NCBI RefSeq assembly: GCF_036240795.1
Contig: NZ_CP108454.1
Coordinates: 6,260,001 to 6,324,000 of the forward strand
Origin: Streptomyces sp. NBC_01268
GTDB taxonomy: Bacteria; Actinomycetota; Actinomycetes; Streptomycetales; Streptomycetaceae
Direction of reading: 5' to 3'
Length of the DNA: 64,000 bases
Below, in pieces: positions 17,606-26,417 of this stretch; the first letter of the stretch is position 1; every line of letters starts with the position of its first letter. The notes beneath the pieces are model-generated. The model saw only the letters and a program-made list of their open reading frames with translations. It was not told the DNA's origin and searched no databases. The position numbers and the translations under genes were made by a program.

Positions 17606-18059
17606 GGGAACCTCCCGGGTGGTGCCTGCCGACGTCACGTGCGTCGCTGCTTCCGCTAGTCGAGTGTGGCCTGCCCGGGTGCAGCCTGCCACAACCCTGC
17701 CGAGTTGCCCGGCGTGTCGGGCCTGGACCCTGGAACGCCGTTATGGCACGGTTACCCTTTTGCGACGTAGAGTGACCAAACGTCACGCTGTGTCGCGGGT
17801 GTCCGTGCGGTGCTGTGGCGCCGTCGGTGCGAGTGCCACCTTCGGCCCCCTTCCGTCGATTCCGGACGCCCATGGGGGAATCCGGACCCAGGGTTCGCCA
17901 CAGTACTCCATTCGGGCCACCTGGGTGGACCGGCGCGCCGCCCAACTTCTCGGGGGGTACGGGAGTTGAGTCTCCGCGATCTTCCGGTATGCGTGTCCCT
18001 CTTCACAGAAGCGTCAGAAACGGAACTAATCACTTCGTTCATTTGTCCCTTCTGGGTGC
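17606..18059. other. 454-bp divergent intergenic region, no gene supported
   Basis: This contains the sepH upstream region and the leader of the membrane protein at 18060. Short frames on both strands lack ribosome sites and family features. The right half is less GC-rich (around GGAACTAATCACTTCG near 18020), as expected for a promoter; no specific sigma-factor site is claimed. Confidence 0.6.
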
Positions 18060-18869
18060 ATGGTGGAACGAATGAACAAGCAGGGGTTGGACATGCTGCA
18101 CAGGCCGAATCCCGGCGCGGAGGCCGCGGAAGAGAAGAAACGATTCGACCTGAGCGTGCCTCAGGTCGCCGGCAGCGCCGTCGCGGCGGTGGTCGCCGCC
18201 AAACTGGCGTCCACGCTGGGCGTCTACGGAACGATCCTCGGCGCCGGTGTGATCAGTGTCATCGCCACCTGCGGCGGTCCGCTCCTCCAGCACCTCTTCA
18301 AGCGCACCGGCGAGCAGATGCACGCCGCCACGACCGCGCCCCGGCCGAAGGGGCCCCAGACGCCCGGGCGATACGGCGAGGAGCCGTACGGAGTGCCGTA
18401 CAGCGAGGAGTTCGGCGCGCCCACCACGCACGGCACCCGGGTCCGTGGCTGGAAGCGCTCAGCCGTCGGCGCCGCCGCGGTCTTCCTCCTCGCGATGGGC
18501 GGCATCACCGCGTACGAACTGACCTCCGGTCAGGACCTCAGCGGCACCAAGGGCACCACGACCTTCGGCTCGGCGGTCCGCGGCGACGGCGGCTCCCGGA
18601 ACGAGGAGCGGTCCGAGCCGGGCGTCACCCCGTCCTCGACGCCGGGCGGCGACGGGCGCCAGGAGCGGAAGGACGGCGGGACCCCCACCCCGGGTGACAC
18701 CCCGTCGGCTCCGGCCACCCCCGACACCACGCCCACCCCCACGCCGACACCCTCGAAGTCGACCGGGCTCACCGACGGAGGCACGACCCCGCCCCCGACG
18801 ACGCCGCCGACCACCGCGCCGCCGGCCCCGCCGACCGCCGGGGACCCGGCGGACGGCGCGGCCGAGTGA
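18060..18869 (+). CDS. Hypothetical membrane protein with Pro/Thr-rich extracellular tail
   Basis: A 269-residue protein of unknown function. Residues 30-75 are weakly hydrophobic and glycine-rich (VAGSAVAAVVAAKLASTLGV). A clear membrane helix is at about 125-145 (SAVGAAAVFLLAMGGITAYE). The last 110 residues are disordered, rich in Pro, Thr, Gly and Ser (TPTPTPTPSKSTGLTDGG), typical of a wall-spanning stalk. The internal ATG at 18072 has GGTGG at good spacing and may be the real start. It is convergent with the lactone oxidase gene, three bases apart, with no obvious terminator between. Confidence 0.7.
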   Translation: MVERMNKQGLDMLHRPNPGAEAAEEKKRFDLSVPQVAGSAVAAVVAAKLASTLGVYGTILGAGVISVIATCGGPLLQHLFKRTGEQMHAATTAPRPKGPQTPGRYGEEPYGVPYSEEFGAPTTHGTRVRGWKRSAVGAAAVFLLAMGGITAYELTSGQDLSGTKGTTTFGSAVRGDGGSRNEERSEPGVTPSSTPGGDGRQERKDGGTPTPGDTPSAPATPDTTPTPTPTPSKSTGLTDGGTTPPPTTPPTTAPPAPPTAGDPADGAAE

Positions 18870-18872
18870 CGG

Positions 18873-20213
18873 TCAGTCGCCCAGGACCCGGCGCAGGTAG
18901 TCGTTGGCGAACCGCCGCTCGGGGTCGAGCCGGTCGCGCAGCGCCGTGAACTCGGCGAACCGTGGATAGGCCTTCTCGAAGTAGGCGGCGTCCCGGGTGT
19001 GCACCTTGCCCCAGTGCGGGCGGCCGCCGTGCGCGGTCATGATGCGCTCCACCGCGGTGAAGTACGCGCGGTGGGGCGTCCCCCTGTAGAGGTGCACGGC
19101 GATGTACGCCGACTCCCGGCCCGAGGCGGTCGAGAGCGCGATGTCGTCGGCGGGTGCCGTCCGCACCTCCACCGGGAAGCTCACCTTCAGCGGCGAGCGC
19201 TCCACCATCGCCTTCAGCTCGCGCAGCGCCGCCACGGCCGCCTCGCGCGGCAGGGCGTACTCCATCTCCAGGAAGCGCACCCGGCGCGGCGAGGTGAACA
19301 CCTTGTAGGGGATGTCGGTGTACGTACGGGCCGACAGCGCCCGGCTGGAGACCTTCGCGATCGACGGGACGAGCGGCGGCATGGCGCGGCCGACCGCGCA
19401 GGCGACCTGGAAGATCCCGTTGGAGAGCAGCTCGTCCTCGATCCAGCCGCTCACCTTCCCGGGCGGGGCCGCGGGACCCGCGCTGCGGTTGTTGCGCTTG
19501 GTGTTGCAGTTGTCCGTGTGGGGGAACCAGTAGAACTCGAAGTGCTCGTTCTCCGCGTGGAGCGCGTCGAACTCCGAGGTCACCTGGTCGAAGGACATCG
19601 GCTCCTCCCGCGCGGTGAGCAGGAAGACCGGCTCCACGGCGAAGGTGAGGGCGGTGACCACACCCAGGGCGCCGAGGCCGATCCTGGCGGCGGCGAACAC
19701 CTCGGGGTTCTCCGTGGGGGAGCAGGTCATCAGGTGCCCGTCGGCGGTGACCAGTTCGAGCGCGCGGATCTGCGCGGCGATCGAGGCCGAGTCGCGCCCG
19801 GTGCCGTGGGTGCCCGTGGAGGTGGCCCCGGCGACGGTCTGCTCCATGATGTCGCCCATGTTGGTGAGCGACAGGCCCTCCCGGGCCAGCGCCACGTTGA
19901 GCCGCTTCAGCGGGGTGCCGGACTCCACGGTGACGGTCATCGCCTCGCGGTCGATCCGGCGGATCCCGGTGAGCAGATGGGGCCGGACGAGCACGCCGTC
20001 CGTCGCCGCGATCGAGGTGAAGGAGTGGCCGGTGCCGACCGTCTTCACCCGCAGCCCGTCCTCGGCCGCCTTGCGCACGGTGTCGGCGAGCTCCTCGGCG
20101 GAGGCCGGGCTCACCTCCCGTACGGGACGGGAGGTGACGTTCCCCGCCCAGTTACGCCATGTTCCGCTCGCCGTCCCGCTGTTCCCCCACCGCTGGTTCG
20201 TGCTCTCGCCCAC
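18873..20213 (-). CDS. FAD-linked D-arabinono-1,4-lactone oxidase family protein
   Basis: A 446-residue flavoprotein oxidase of the aldonolactone/alditol oxidase class. The N-terminal FAD-binding PCMH domain has VKTVGTGHSFTSIAATDGVL and STGTHGTGRDSASIAAQIRA. The C-terminal ALO domain ends GGRPHWGKVHTRDAAYFEKA and LDPERRFANDYLRRVLG. The HWGK motif is diagnostic for the family. GTG 20213 has GGAGGGG upstream and overlaps the end of the MFS gene by 62 bases, so the two are coupled. The substrate is likely a sugar lactone or polyol, not defined here. Confidence 0.88.
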   Translation of the reverse strand: MGESTNQRWGNSGTASGTWRNWAGNVTSRPVREVSPASAEELADTVRKAAEDGLRVKTVGTGHSFTSIAATDGVLVRPHLLTGIRRIDREAMTVTVESGTPLKRLNVALAREGLSLTNMGDIMEQTVAGATSTGTHGTGRDSASIAAQIRALELVTADGHLMTCSPTENPEVFAAARIGLGALGVVTALTFAVEPVFLLTAREEPMSFDQVTSEFDALHAENEHFEFYWFPHTDNCNTKRNNRSAGPAAPPGKVSGWIEDELLSNGIFQVACAVGRAMPPLVPSIAKVSSRALSARTYTDIPYKVFTSPRRVRFLEMEYALPREAAVAALRELKAMVERSPLKVSFPVEVRTAPADDIALSTASGRESAYIAVHLYRGTPHRAYFTAVERIMTAHGGRPHWGKVHTRDAAYFEKAYPRFAEFTALRDRLDPERRFANDYLRRVLGD

Positions 20214-21414
20214 TCTGCCCCTCCCGCGTCGGCACCGGCCTGCGCAGCCGGCGGTGGCCCAGGAGCGCCACCGCGACCGCGAGCGCACCCGAGGCGACGG
20301 GCACCACGTACCCCGCCTCCGCCCCGGAGGCGTCGACCACCCAGCCGGCGGCCGAGGAGCCGAGCGCCACGCCGATCGCGAGGCCGGTCCCGGTCCAGGT
20401 CATGCCCTCGGTCAGCTGGGTGCGCGGTACGTGCGCTTCGACGAGGGCCATGGTGGTCACCATCGTCGGCGCGATGGAAAGGCCCGCGACAAAGAGCGCC
20501 ACGGCCAGCAACGGCAGGTTCCCGGCCAGTAGGAGGGGGATCATACTCACGGCCATCGCGCAGACGCCCACGAGCCAGCGCAGGGACGGCTCGCCCTTGA
20601 CGTGGAGCAGTCCGAAGACGGCACCGGCGACGCAGGAGCCCAGCGCGTAGACGGCCAGGACCAGGCTCGCGGCGGCCTTGTGGCCCTGCTCGTCGGCGAA
20701 GGCGACCGTGACGACGTCGACCGAGCCGAAGATCGCTCCGGTGGCGACGAAGGCGAGCGTCAGGACCTGCAGTCCGGGCGAGCGCAGGGCGGAGCCGCCG
20801 CTCTGGTCGGTGCGGGGGTGCGGGGCGGGCTCGGTCGCACGCTGGGCGGTGAGCCAGAAGACGCCGATGGCGAGGAAGACGCCGGCGAGCAGCGGACCGG
20901 CCTCCGGGAACCAGATCGTCGACAGACCGATCGAGATGATCGGACCGAAGATGAAGCACACCTCGTCGACGATCGACTCCCAGGAGTACGCCGTGTGCAG
21001 TCGCTGGGCCTCGCCGTGGTAGATGTTCGCCCACCGGGCCCGGGTCATCGCGCCGAGGCTGGGCACGCAGCCGATGAAGGCGGTGAAGACGAACAGGGTC
21101 CAGTCCGGGGCCTTCTGCTGGACGCAGAGCAGCAGCCCGGCGCCGGCGACGAGCGAGATCAGGGTGGCCGGGCGCAGCACCCGGCGCTGGCCGTAGCGGT
21201 CGACCAGGCGCGAGATCTGCGGGCCGAGCACGGCGGCCGAGGCCGCGAGGGTCGCGGACAGCGCGCCGGCGAGCCCGTACCGGCCGGTGACCTGCGAAAT
21301 CATGGTGACGATGCCGATGCCCATCATGGACAGCGGCATCCGGCCCAGGAAGCCGGCGACGGAGAACAAGGTGCTGCCGGGGGCCGCGAAGATCGCGCGA
21401 TAGGGACTGGGCAA
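20152..21414 (-). CDS. MFS transporter
   Basis: A 420-residue major facilitator with about 12 membrane helices (for example LAGALSATLAASAAVLGPQI, TLISLVAGAGLLLCVQQ, LVLAVYALGSCVAGAVFGLL). The loop 2-3 signature is present as RLVDRYGQRRVLRPA. The start is TTG 21414, preceded by GGAGATCC. The C-terminus is a charged cytoplasmic tail. Drug or sugar efflux is possible; no substrate motif is visible. It is the first gene of a two-gene operon with the lactone oxidase, and two ACACGTGT palindromes lie just upstream, suggesting repressor control. Confidence 0.87.
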   Translation of the reverse strand: MPSPYRAIFAAPGSTLFSVAGFLGRMPLSMMGIGIVTMISQVTGRYGLAGALSATLAASAAVLGPQISRLVDRYGQRRVLRPATLISLVAGAGLLLCVQQKAPDWTLFVFTAFIGCVPSLGAMTRARWANIYHGEAQRLHTAYSWESIVDEVCFIFGPIISIGLSTIWFPEAGPLLAGVFLAIGVFWLTAQRATEPAPHPRTDQSGGSALRSPGLQVLTLAFVATGAIFGSVDVVTVAFADEQGHKAAASLVLAVYALGSCVAGAVFGLLHVKGEPSLRWLVGVCAMAVSMIPLLLAGNLPLLAVALFVAGLSIAPTMVTTMALVEAHVPRTQLTEGMTWTGTGLAIGVALGSSAAGWVVDASGAEAGYVVPVASGALAVAVALLGHRRLRRPVPTREGQSGREHEPAVGEQRDGERNMA

Positions 21415-21450
21415 GAGGATCTCCGGGCTTCCGTGCGGGGCGGCGACTCC

Positions 21451-21473
21451 ACACGTGTCGGCTCAACACGTGT
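21451..21473. promoter_or_regulatory. Twin ACACGTGT palindromes, putative operator
   Basis: ACACGTGT occurs at 21451-21458 and 21466-21473, 15 bases apart centre to centre, between the divergent MFS and ferrochelatase genes. An AT-rich stretch (TGTAATTAATAGCTAAAG) follows and could hold the -10 of the MFS promoter. Confidence 0.45.
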
Positions 21474-21574
21474 AATTAATAGCTAAAGCCTACGGTGTTG
21501 AACTGGTCTGGTCACCCACTTTTTCGGTCGGGGCGAGCCTTCGCCTGTCCGAGGCGGGTGGGAGGATCGGTGCC

Positions 21575-22702
21575 ATGTCCGACGAGCTCGATCCCGCCCC
21601 GTACGACGCCCTGCTGCTGCTCTCCTTCGGTGGCCCGGAGGGCCCGGACGACGTGGTCCCGTTCCTGGAGAACGTGACCCGCGGCCGCGGCATCCCCAAG
21701 GAACGGCTGAAGGAAGTGGGGCAGCACTACTTCCTCTTCGGTGGCGTCAGCCCCATCAACAAGCAGAACCGCGCCCTGCTCGACGCCCTGCGCGAGGACT
21801 TCGGCCAGGCCGGCCTCGACCTGCCGGTCTACTGGGGCAACCGGAACTGGGCGCCGTACCTCACCGACACCCTGCGCGAGATGATCACCGACGGCCGGCG
21901 CCACATCGCCGTCCTCGCCACCAGCGCGTACGCCTCGTACTCCGGCTGCCGCCAGTACCGCGAGAACCTGGCCGACTCCCTCGCCGAGCTGGAGGCGGAG
22001 GGCCTCCCGCTACCCCGGGTGGACAAGCTGCGGCACTACTTCAACCACCCCGGCTTCGTCCGCCCCATGGTCGAGGGCGTGCTCGCCTCGCTCGACGAGC
22101 TCGACCCGTCCGTGCGGGCCGGCGCGCACCTCGCCTTCACCACCCACTCCATCCCCGACTCCGCCGCCGACAGCTCGGGCCCCGTCACCGACCACGGCGA
22201 CGGCGGCGCCTACGTGAAGCAGCACCTGGACGTGGCCCGGCTGGTCGTCGACGCCGTCCGCGAAGAGACCGGCGTCGAGCACCCCTGGCAACTCGTGTAC
22301 CAGTCGCGCAGCGGCGCCCCGCACATCCCCTGGCTGGAACCGGACATCTGCGAGCACCTGGAGACGCTGCACGGGGCCGGGGCGCCCGCGGCCGTCATGG
22401 TGCCCATCGGCTTCGTCTCCGACCACATGGAGGTCCTCTACGACCTCGACACGGAGGCCACCGCCAAGGCCGCCGAGCTGGGCCTCCCGGTCCGGCGCTC
22501 GGCGACCGTCGGCGCCGACCCGCGGTTCGCGGCGGCCGTGCGCGAGCTCGTCCTGGAGCGCGCGGCGGCAGAGCGCGGTCAGCGCGCCGAGCGCTGCGCC
22601 CTGGGCGCGCTCGGCCCGTCGCACGACCTCTGCCCGATCGGCTGCTGCCCCGCGCGCGCTGAGCGCCCCGCGGCGGCCGGCGCCGACAGCCCGTACGCCT
22701 GA
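21575..22702 (+). CDS. hemH: Coproporphyrin III ferrochelatase
   Basis: A 375-residue ferrochelatase that inserts Fe(II) into the porphyrin. In actinobacteria this acts on coproporphyrin III (also called CpfC). The N-terminal signature is [20 protein letters not shown]; active-site residues include FTTHSIPDS (His), [17 protein letters not shown] and [17 protein letters not shown] (Glu). The C-terminal extension has four cysteines ([18 protein letters not shown]), matching the [2Fe-2S] cluster of actinobacterial enzymes. ATG 21575 follows GGGAGGATC. It is cotranscribed with the inositol monophosphatase gene 11 bases downstream. Confidence 0.95.
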   Translation: MSDELDPAPYDALLLLSFGGPEGPDDVVPFLENVTRGRGIPKERLKEVGQHYFLFGGVSPINKQNRALLDALREDFGQAGLDLPVYWGNRNWAPYLTDTLREMITDGRRHIAVLATSAYASYSGCRQYRENLADSLAELEAEGLPLPRVDKLRHYFNHPGFVRPMVEGVLASLDELDPSVRAGAHLAFTTHSIPDSAADSSGPVTDHGDGGAYVKQHLDVARLVVDAVREETGVEHPWQLVYQSRSGAPHIPWLEPDICEHLETLHGAGAPAAVMVPIGFVSDHMEVLYDLDTEATAKAAELGLPVRRSATVGADPRFAAAVRELVLERAAAERGQRAERCALGALGPSHDLCPIGCCPARAERPAAAGADSPYA

Positions 22703-22713
22703 GGAGCCTTCCC

Positions 22714-23529
22714 GTGACCGATTCCCCCGTGACCGACCCGCTGCTGCGGGAGCTGCTCGACCTGGCCCTGGAGGCCGGACGCCGAGCCGGCGCGCTGCTG
22801 CGCGACGGGCGGCCCGACGACCTGGCCGTGGCGAAGACCAAGACCAGCCCCATCGACGTCGTCACCGAGATGGACATCGCCGCCGAGAAGCTGATCACCG
22901 GCTTCCTCTCCGAGCACCGCCCCCACGACGGCTTCCTCGGCGAGGAAGGCGCCGCCAGCCCCGGCACCAGCGGGATCCGCTGGGTGATCGACCCGCTGGA
23001 CGGCACCGTGAACTATCTCTACGGCCTGCCGACCTGGGCCGTCTCCATCGCCGCCGAGCGCGACGGGGAGAGCGTCGTCGGCGTCGTCGAGGTCCCGCTG
23101 CGCGGCGAGACCTTCCACGCCGTCCTCGGCGGCGGCGCCTGGCTGGGCGACCGGCGCCTCGCCGTCCGCCCCTCCCCGGAGCTCGACCAGGCCCTCGTGG
23201 GCACCGGCTTCGCGTACGTCCAGAGCCGCCGCGCCCACCAGGCGGACGTCGCCCAGGGCCTCATCCCGCGCGTCCGCGACATCCGCCGCGGCGGCTCCGC
23301 GGCGATCGACCTCTGCGACGTCGCCGCGGGCCGCCTCGACGCGTACTACGAGCGCGGCCTCAACCCCTGGGACCTGGCCGCGGGCGACCTCATCGCCCGC
23401 GAGGCGGGCGCGCTGACGGGCGGCCGTCCGGGGGAGCGGGCGTCGGGCGAGCTGGTGCTGGCGGCCTCCGAGGGCGTCTTCGGGCCGTTGCAGGAGTACC
23501 TGGAGGAAGCCGGGGCCTGGCACGACTGA
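22714..23529 (+). CDS. Inositol monophosphatase family protein
   Basis: A 271-residue Mg-dependent sugar phosphatase (IMPase/SuhB type). Motifs are in order: TSPIDVVTEMDIAAE, FLGEEGA (metal Glu), WVIDPLDGTVNYLYGLP (metal Asp and Thr), and LNPWDLAAGDLIAREAG (third metal Asp). In actinomycetes such enzymes supply free inositol for phosphatidylinositol and mycothiol, or act on histidinol-phosphate; the choice is not visible. GTG 22714 has GAGGAG seven bases upstream. It ends the hemH operon at a very strong hairpin. Confidence 0.92.
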   Translation: MTDSPVTDPLLRELLDLALEAGRRAGALLRDGRPDDLAVAKTKTSPIDVVTEMDIAAEKLITGFLSEHRPHDGFLGEEGAASPGTSGIRWVIDPLDGTVNYLYGLPTWAVSIAAERDGESVVGVVEVPLRGETFHAVLGGGAWLGDRRLAVRPSPELDQALVGTGFAYVQSRRAHQADVAQGLIPRVRDIRRGGSAAIDLCDVAAGRLDAYYERGLNPWDLAAGDLIAREAGALTGGRPGERASGELVLAASEGVFGPLQEYLEEAGAWHD

Positions 23530-23550
23530 GCGGCCCCGCGCGGACAGCGG

Positions 23551-23597
23551 ACATGGGTGGGCCCCCGAAGCCGACGGCTTCGGGGGCCCACCCATGT
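23551..23597. terminator. Very long perfect hairpin terminator
   Basis: Perfect 22-bp arms around a GAC loop (left arm begins ACATGGGTGGGCCCCC), shared by the inositol monophosphatase gene and the convergent 57-residue ORF. Confidence 0.92.
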
Positions 23598-23605
23598 CCG
23601 GGGGG

Positions 23606-23779
23606 TCAGGCGCAGGCCGCGCCGACCTCCACACCGTGTTCGGCGGCCAGGCGGTGCAGGTCGTCCAGCTCGGCCTGCTCGACGTCCGCGAGGAAGTCGT
23701 CGCCCGTCTCACGAGCGCGCGTGAGGTCGGACTGAGCGGCCTTGATGCGGTGCAGCAGGCCTGCGGTGAAAGCGTCCAT
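23606..23779 (-). CDS. Small hypothetical protein, 57 residues
   Basis: A short gene, ATG at 23779 and TGA at 23606. The product begins MDAFTAGLLHRIKAAQSDLT and ends EHGVEVGAACA; it is acidic, helical and has no membrane segment. Third codon positions are strongly G/C, as in neighbouring genes, and GAGGGGGCGCACG lies upstream. It ends just before the shared terminator. A similar small gene is present at this place in other Streptomyces as far as I recall; no function is known. Confidence 0.7.
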   Translation of the reverse strand: MDAFTAGLLHRIKAAQSDLTRARETGDDFLADVEQAELDDLHRLAAEHGVEVGAACA

Positions 23780-23866
23780 CGTGCGCCCCCTCGTCGTGGG
23801 TCGGTGGCACGGGGAGTGCCGGGGGTGGGCGGATCACACACTGCTACCTCTGGGGGACAGAGAGCG

Positions 23867-23886
23867 GTAGGTGGCGTGCCACCTAC
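23867..23886. promoter_or_regulatory. 20-bp inverted repeat, putative operator
   Basis: GTAGGTGGC and its complement GCCACCTAC are separated by two bases, in the 349-bp divergent region between the small gene and cutR. The two-base gap is too short for an RNA loop, so a dimeric DNA-binding protein is more likely. A half-like CTACCTC lies at 23844. Confidence 0.5.
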
Positions 23887-24128
23887 AGGGCGTGATCTCG
23901 GGGTGTGCAGTCGTCCTCCCCAGACCGTTCCTCAGAGAAACCTCAACTGGCGCGCGAATCAGGTGAATTCTTCCCGACAGAGCACGAGCCGACTCCGCCG
24001 TGGAGGCGCCGGACCGCCGCCTTACGGCCGGTTTACGCGCGTTAGGGGCAGGATGGACACGCACAGTCAGTGCGCAGACCCGCCCTGTCCGCGGTCCGGA
24101 CCAGGGCGCCAGGAAAGGACTTACAGAC

Positions 24129-24782
24129 GTGCGTGTACTCGTCGTCGAGGACGAGCAGCTGCTCGCCGATGCGGTGGCCACCGGACTGCGCCGGGAGGCC
24201 ATGGCCGTCGACGTCGTGTACGACGGCGCCGCGGCCCTGGAGCGGGTCGGCGTCAACGACTACGACGTCGTCGTGCTCGACCGGGACCTCCCGCTCGTCC
24301 ACGGTGACGACGTCTGCCGGAAGATCGTCGAGCTCGGCATGCCCACCCGCGTCCTGATGCTCACCGCCGCCGGCGACGTCAGCGACCGCGTGGAGGGCCT
24401 GGAGCTGGGCGCCGACGACTACCTCCCGAAGCCCTTCGCCTTCACCGAGCTCACCGCTCGCGTGCGGGCCCTGGGCCGCCGCACCACCGTGCCGCTGCCG
24501 CCCGTCCTGGAGCGGGCCGGCATCAAGCTGGACCCCAACCGCCGCGAGGTCTTCCGTGACGGCAAGGAGGTCCAGCTGGCGCCCAAGGAGTTCGCCGTCC
24601 TGGAGGTCCTGATGCGGAGCGAGGGAGCCGTCGTCTCGGCCGAGCAGCTCCTGGAGAAGGCCTGGGACGAGAACACCGACCCGTTCACCAACGTGGTCCG
24701 GGTCACCGTCATGACCCTGCGCCGGAAGCTGGGCGAGCCGCCCGTCATCGTCACGGTCCCCGGCTCCGGCTACCGGATCTGA
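24129..24782 (+). CDS. cutR: OmpR-family response regulator CutR
   Basis: A 217-residue response regulator. The receiver domain has the acidic pair E7/D8, phospho-acceptor D51 (VVVLDRDLPL), Thr in MLTAAGD and Lys in LPKPFAFTEL. The C-terminal winged helix is OmpR/PhoB type (LAPKEFAVLEVLMRSEGAVV). GTG 24129 follows AGGAAAGGA. Together with the kinase three bases downstream, it matches the CutRS system of Streptomyces, first linked to copper and antibiotic control and more recently to secretion/redox stress at the cell envelope. The sequence supports the family and operon; the signal is from knowledge of CutS. Confidence 0.92.
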   Translation: MRVLVVEDEQLLADAVATGLRREAMAVDVVYDGAAALERVGVNDYDVVVLDRDLPLVHGDDVCRKIVELGMPTRVLMLTAAGDVSDRVEGLELGADDYLPKPFAFTELTARVRALGRRTTVPLPPVLERAGIKLDPNRREVFRDGKEVQLAPKEFAVLEVLMRSEGAVVSAEQLLEKAWDENTDPFTNVVRVTVMTLRRKLGEPPVIVTVPGSGYRI

Positions 24783-24785
24783 GCG

Positions 24786-26021
24786 ATGACCCAGACCCCG
24801 GCGCCCCTGAACGCGCCCCCGAAGCCGACCTGGGACCCCCGTGACCCGGTCCGCCCGCTGCTGCGTCCGACCATCCGGATAAGACTCACGCTGCTGTACG
24901 GCGGGATGTTCCTGATCGCGGGCATCCTGCTCCTGGCGATCATCTACCTCTTCACCGCGCAGGCCCTGCGGGACAGCACCTCCCAGCTGCCCTTCAAGGT
25001 CGTCAGCGGCACCGTCCAGCCGACCACCGACTGGTGCGAGCTCCCCGAGAAGTCCACCGGCGAGCAGCTCAACAACGCCGTCACGATGTGTCTGCGCCAC
25101 CAGAGCGACCTCGCCCTGGACGACCTGCTGCGCCGCTCCCTCTTCGCGCTGCTGGGGCTGAGCATCATCGCCTTCGCGTTCGGTTTCGCGATGGCGGGCC
25201 GGGTGCTCTCCCCGCTGGGCCGGATCACCCGGACCGCCCGCCAGGTGGCCGGATCCGATCTCTCCCGCCGGATCGAGCTGGACGGCCCGGACGACGAGCT
25301 GAAGGAGCTCGCGGACACCTTCGACGAGATGCTGGAGCGCCTGGAGCGGGCGTTCAGCGCCCAGCAGCGCTTCGTCGCGAACGCCTCGCACGAGCTGCGC
25401 ACGCCGCTCGCGATCAACCGCACCCTGCTGGAGGTCCAGCTCTCCGATCCGGAGGCGCCCGTGGAGCTCCAGCAGCTGGGCAAGACGCTGCTGGCGACCA
25501 ACGAGCGCAGCGAGCAGCTGGTCGAGGGCCTGCTGCTGCTGGCCCGCAGCGACAACCAGATGATCGAGCGCAAGCCCGTGGACCTCGCGGAGGTGGCCTC
25601 GCGGGCCGTCGACCAGGTGCACGCGGAGGCCGTGGCCAAGGGCGTGGAGATCCGGGGCGAGCGCGCCCTGGCGGTCGTCCAGGGCAATGGCGTCCTGCTG
25701 GAGCGCATCTGCCTGAACCTGGTGCAGAACGGCGTCCGGTACAACCTCCCGGAGGACGGCTGGGTCGACGTCACCACCGAGACCCAGAACGGCCAGGCGG
25801 TCCTGGTGGTCACGAACACGGGTCCGGTGGTCCCCGGGTACGAGATCGACAACATTTTCGAGCCATTCCGGCGCCTCCGGCAGGAGCGCACCGGCAGCGA
25901 CAAGGGCGTCGGCCTCGGCCTGTCGATCGCGCGCTCCGTCGCCCGCGCCCATGGCGGCCGTATCATCGCGGAGCCCCGCGAGGGCGGTGGCCTCGTGATG
26001 CGTGTCACTCTGCCGATCTGA
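24786..26021 (+). CDS. cutS: Sensor histidine kinase CutS
   Basis: A 411-residue membrane kinase. Helix 1 spans about residues 33-56 (LTLLYGGMFLIAGILLLAII) and helix 2 about 117-139 (SLFALLGLSIIAFAFGFAMA). The roughly 60-residue outer loop between them holds two cysteines, C84 and C102, which in CutS homologues are proposed to form a redox-sensing disulfide. A HAMP domain follows (SPLGRITRTARQVAGSDLSR). The phospho-acceptor is H202 in NASHELRTPLA, and the ATPase domain has QNGVRYN and GVGLGLSIARSV. It starts three bases after cutR, so the two genes are cotranscribed. No copper-binding motif is visible. Confidence 0.93.
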   Translation: MTQTPAPLNAPPKPTWDPRDPVRPLLRPTIRIRLTLLYGGMFLIAGILLLAIIYLFTAQALRDSTSQLPFKVVSGTVQPTTDWCELPEKSTGEQLNNAVTMCLRHQSDLALDDLLRRSLFALLGLSIIAFAFGFAMAGRVLSPLGRITRTARQVAGSDLSRRIELDGPDDELKELADTFDEMLERLERAFSAQQRFVANASHELRTPLAINRTLLEVQLSDPEAPVELQQLGKTLLATNERSEQLVEGLLLLARSDNQMIERKPVDLAEVASRAVDQVHAEAVAKGVEIRGERALAVVQGNGVLLERICLNLVQNGVRYNLPEDGWVDVTTETQNGQAVLVVTNTGPVVPGYEIDNIFEPFRRLRQERTGSDKGVGLGLSIARSVARAHGGRIIAEPREGGGLVMRVTLPI

Positions 26022-26093
26022 CACACTGCACGAGCCGACCGGATCTGTTCGCTTTGCGCGGAATTTCCGGTCCTCACTCCTGAGACGGTCCTG

Positions 26094-26107
26094 TGTGATC
26101 GATCACA
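26094..26107. promoter_or_regulatory. Perfect 14-bp palindrome TGTGATCGATCACA
   Basis: This perfect palindrome lies between cutS and the DUF4193 gene. It resembles a CRP site (TGTGA...TCACA), but the spacer is 4 rather than 6 bases, so a CRP assignment is not supported. Confidence 0.4.
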
Positions 26108-26153
26108 GGGGTGGGTGTCCGAACCTCCACTCTCCGTGATCGCGAATTCCCTC

Positions 26154-26178
26154 AAAAAACCCGGAAAAGTCCGGGTTT
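26154..26178. terminator. Probable terminator after cutRS
   Basis: AACCCGGA and TCCGGGTT arms with an AAAG loop, flanked by an A run on the left and TTT on the right. It works on paper in both directions and is the only hairpin in the 396-bp gap after cutS. Confidence 0.6.
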
Positions 26179-26417
26179 CCAGGGGGTTGATTGACGGGAA
26201 GTACACGGGGTGGCACCCGAGAGGGAAGGCCGACGGACCGTGTACGGTCCGGTTCGCCACCCAAAGCCGCTCACTCCTGAGAGGGCGGATTGGGTGTCGA
26301 TTGAGTAACAGACCTTGATGTGAGGCAAAATCTCCGCCTCGGGTCGGGCACAAGTCCGGCCTCTCACGCGTTACGTGCGCTGGAGACACCGCAAACCACC
26401 CAGAGGGGGAGAGCGAC

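Noticed and set aside
17752..18042. Small minus-strand gene upstream of the membrane protein at 18060
   Set aside because: No ribosome site, atypical codon use and no family features.
26094..26107. CRP binding site
   Set aside because: Half-sites match but the spacer is 4 instead of 6 bases, so it is reported only as a palindrome.
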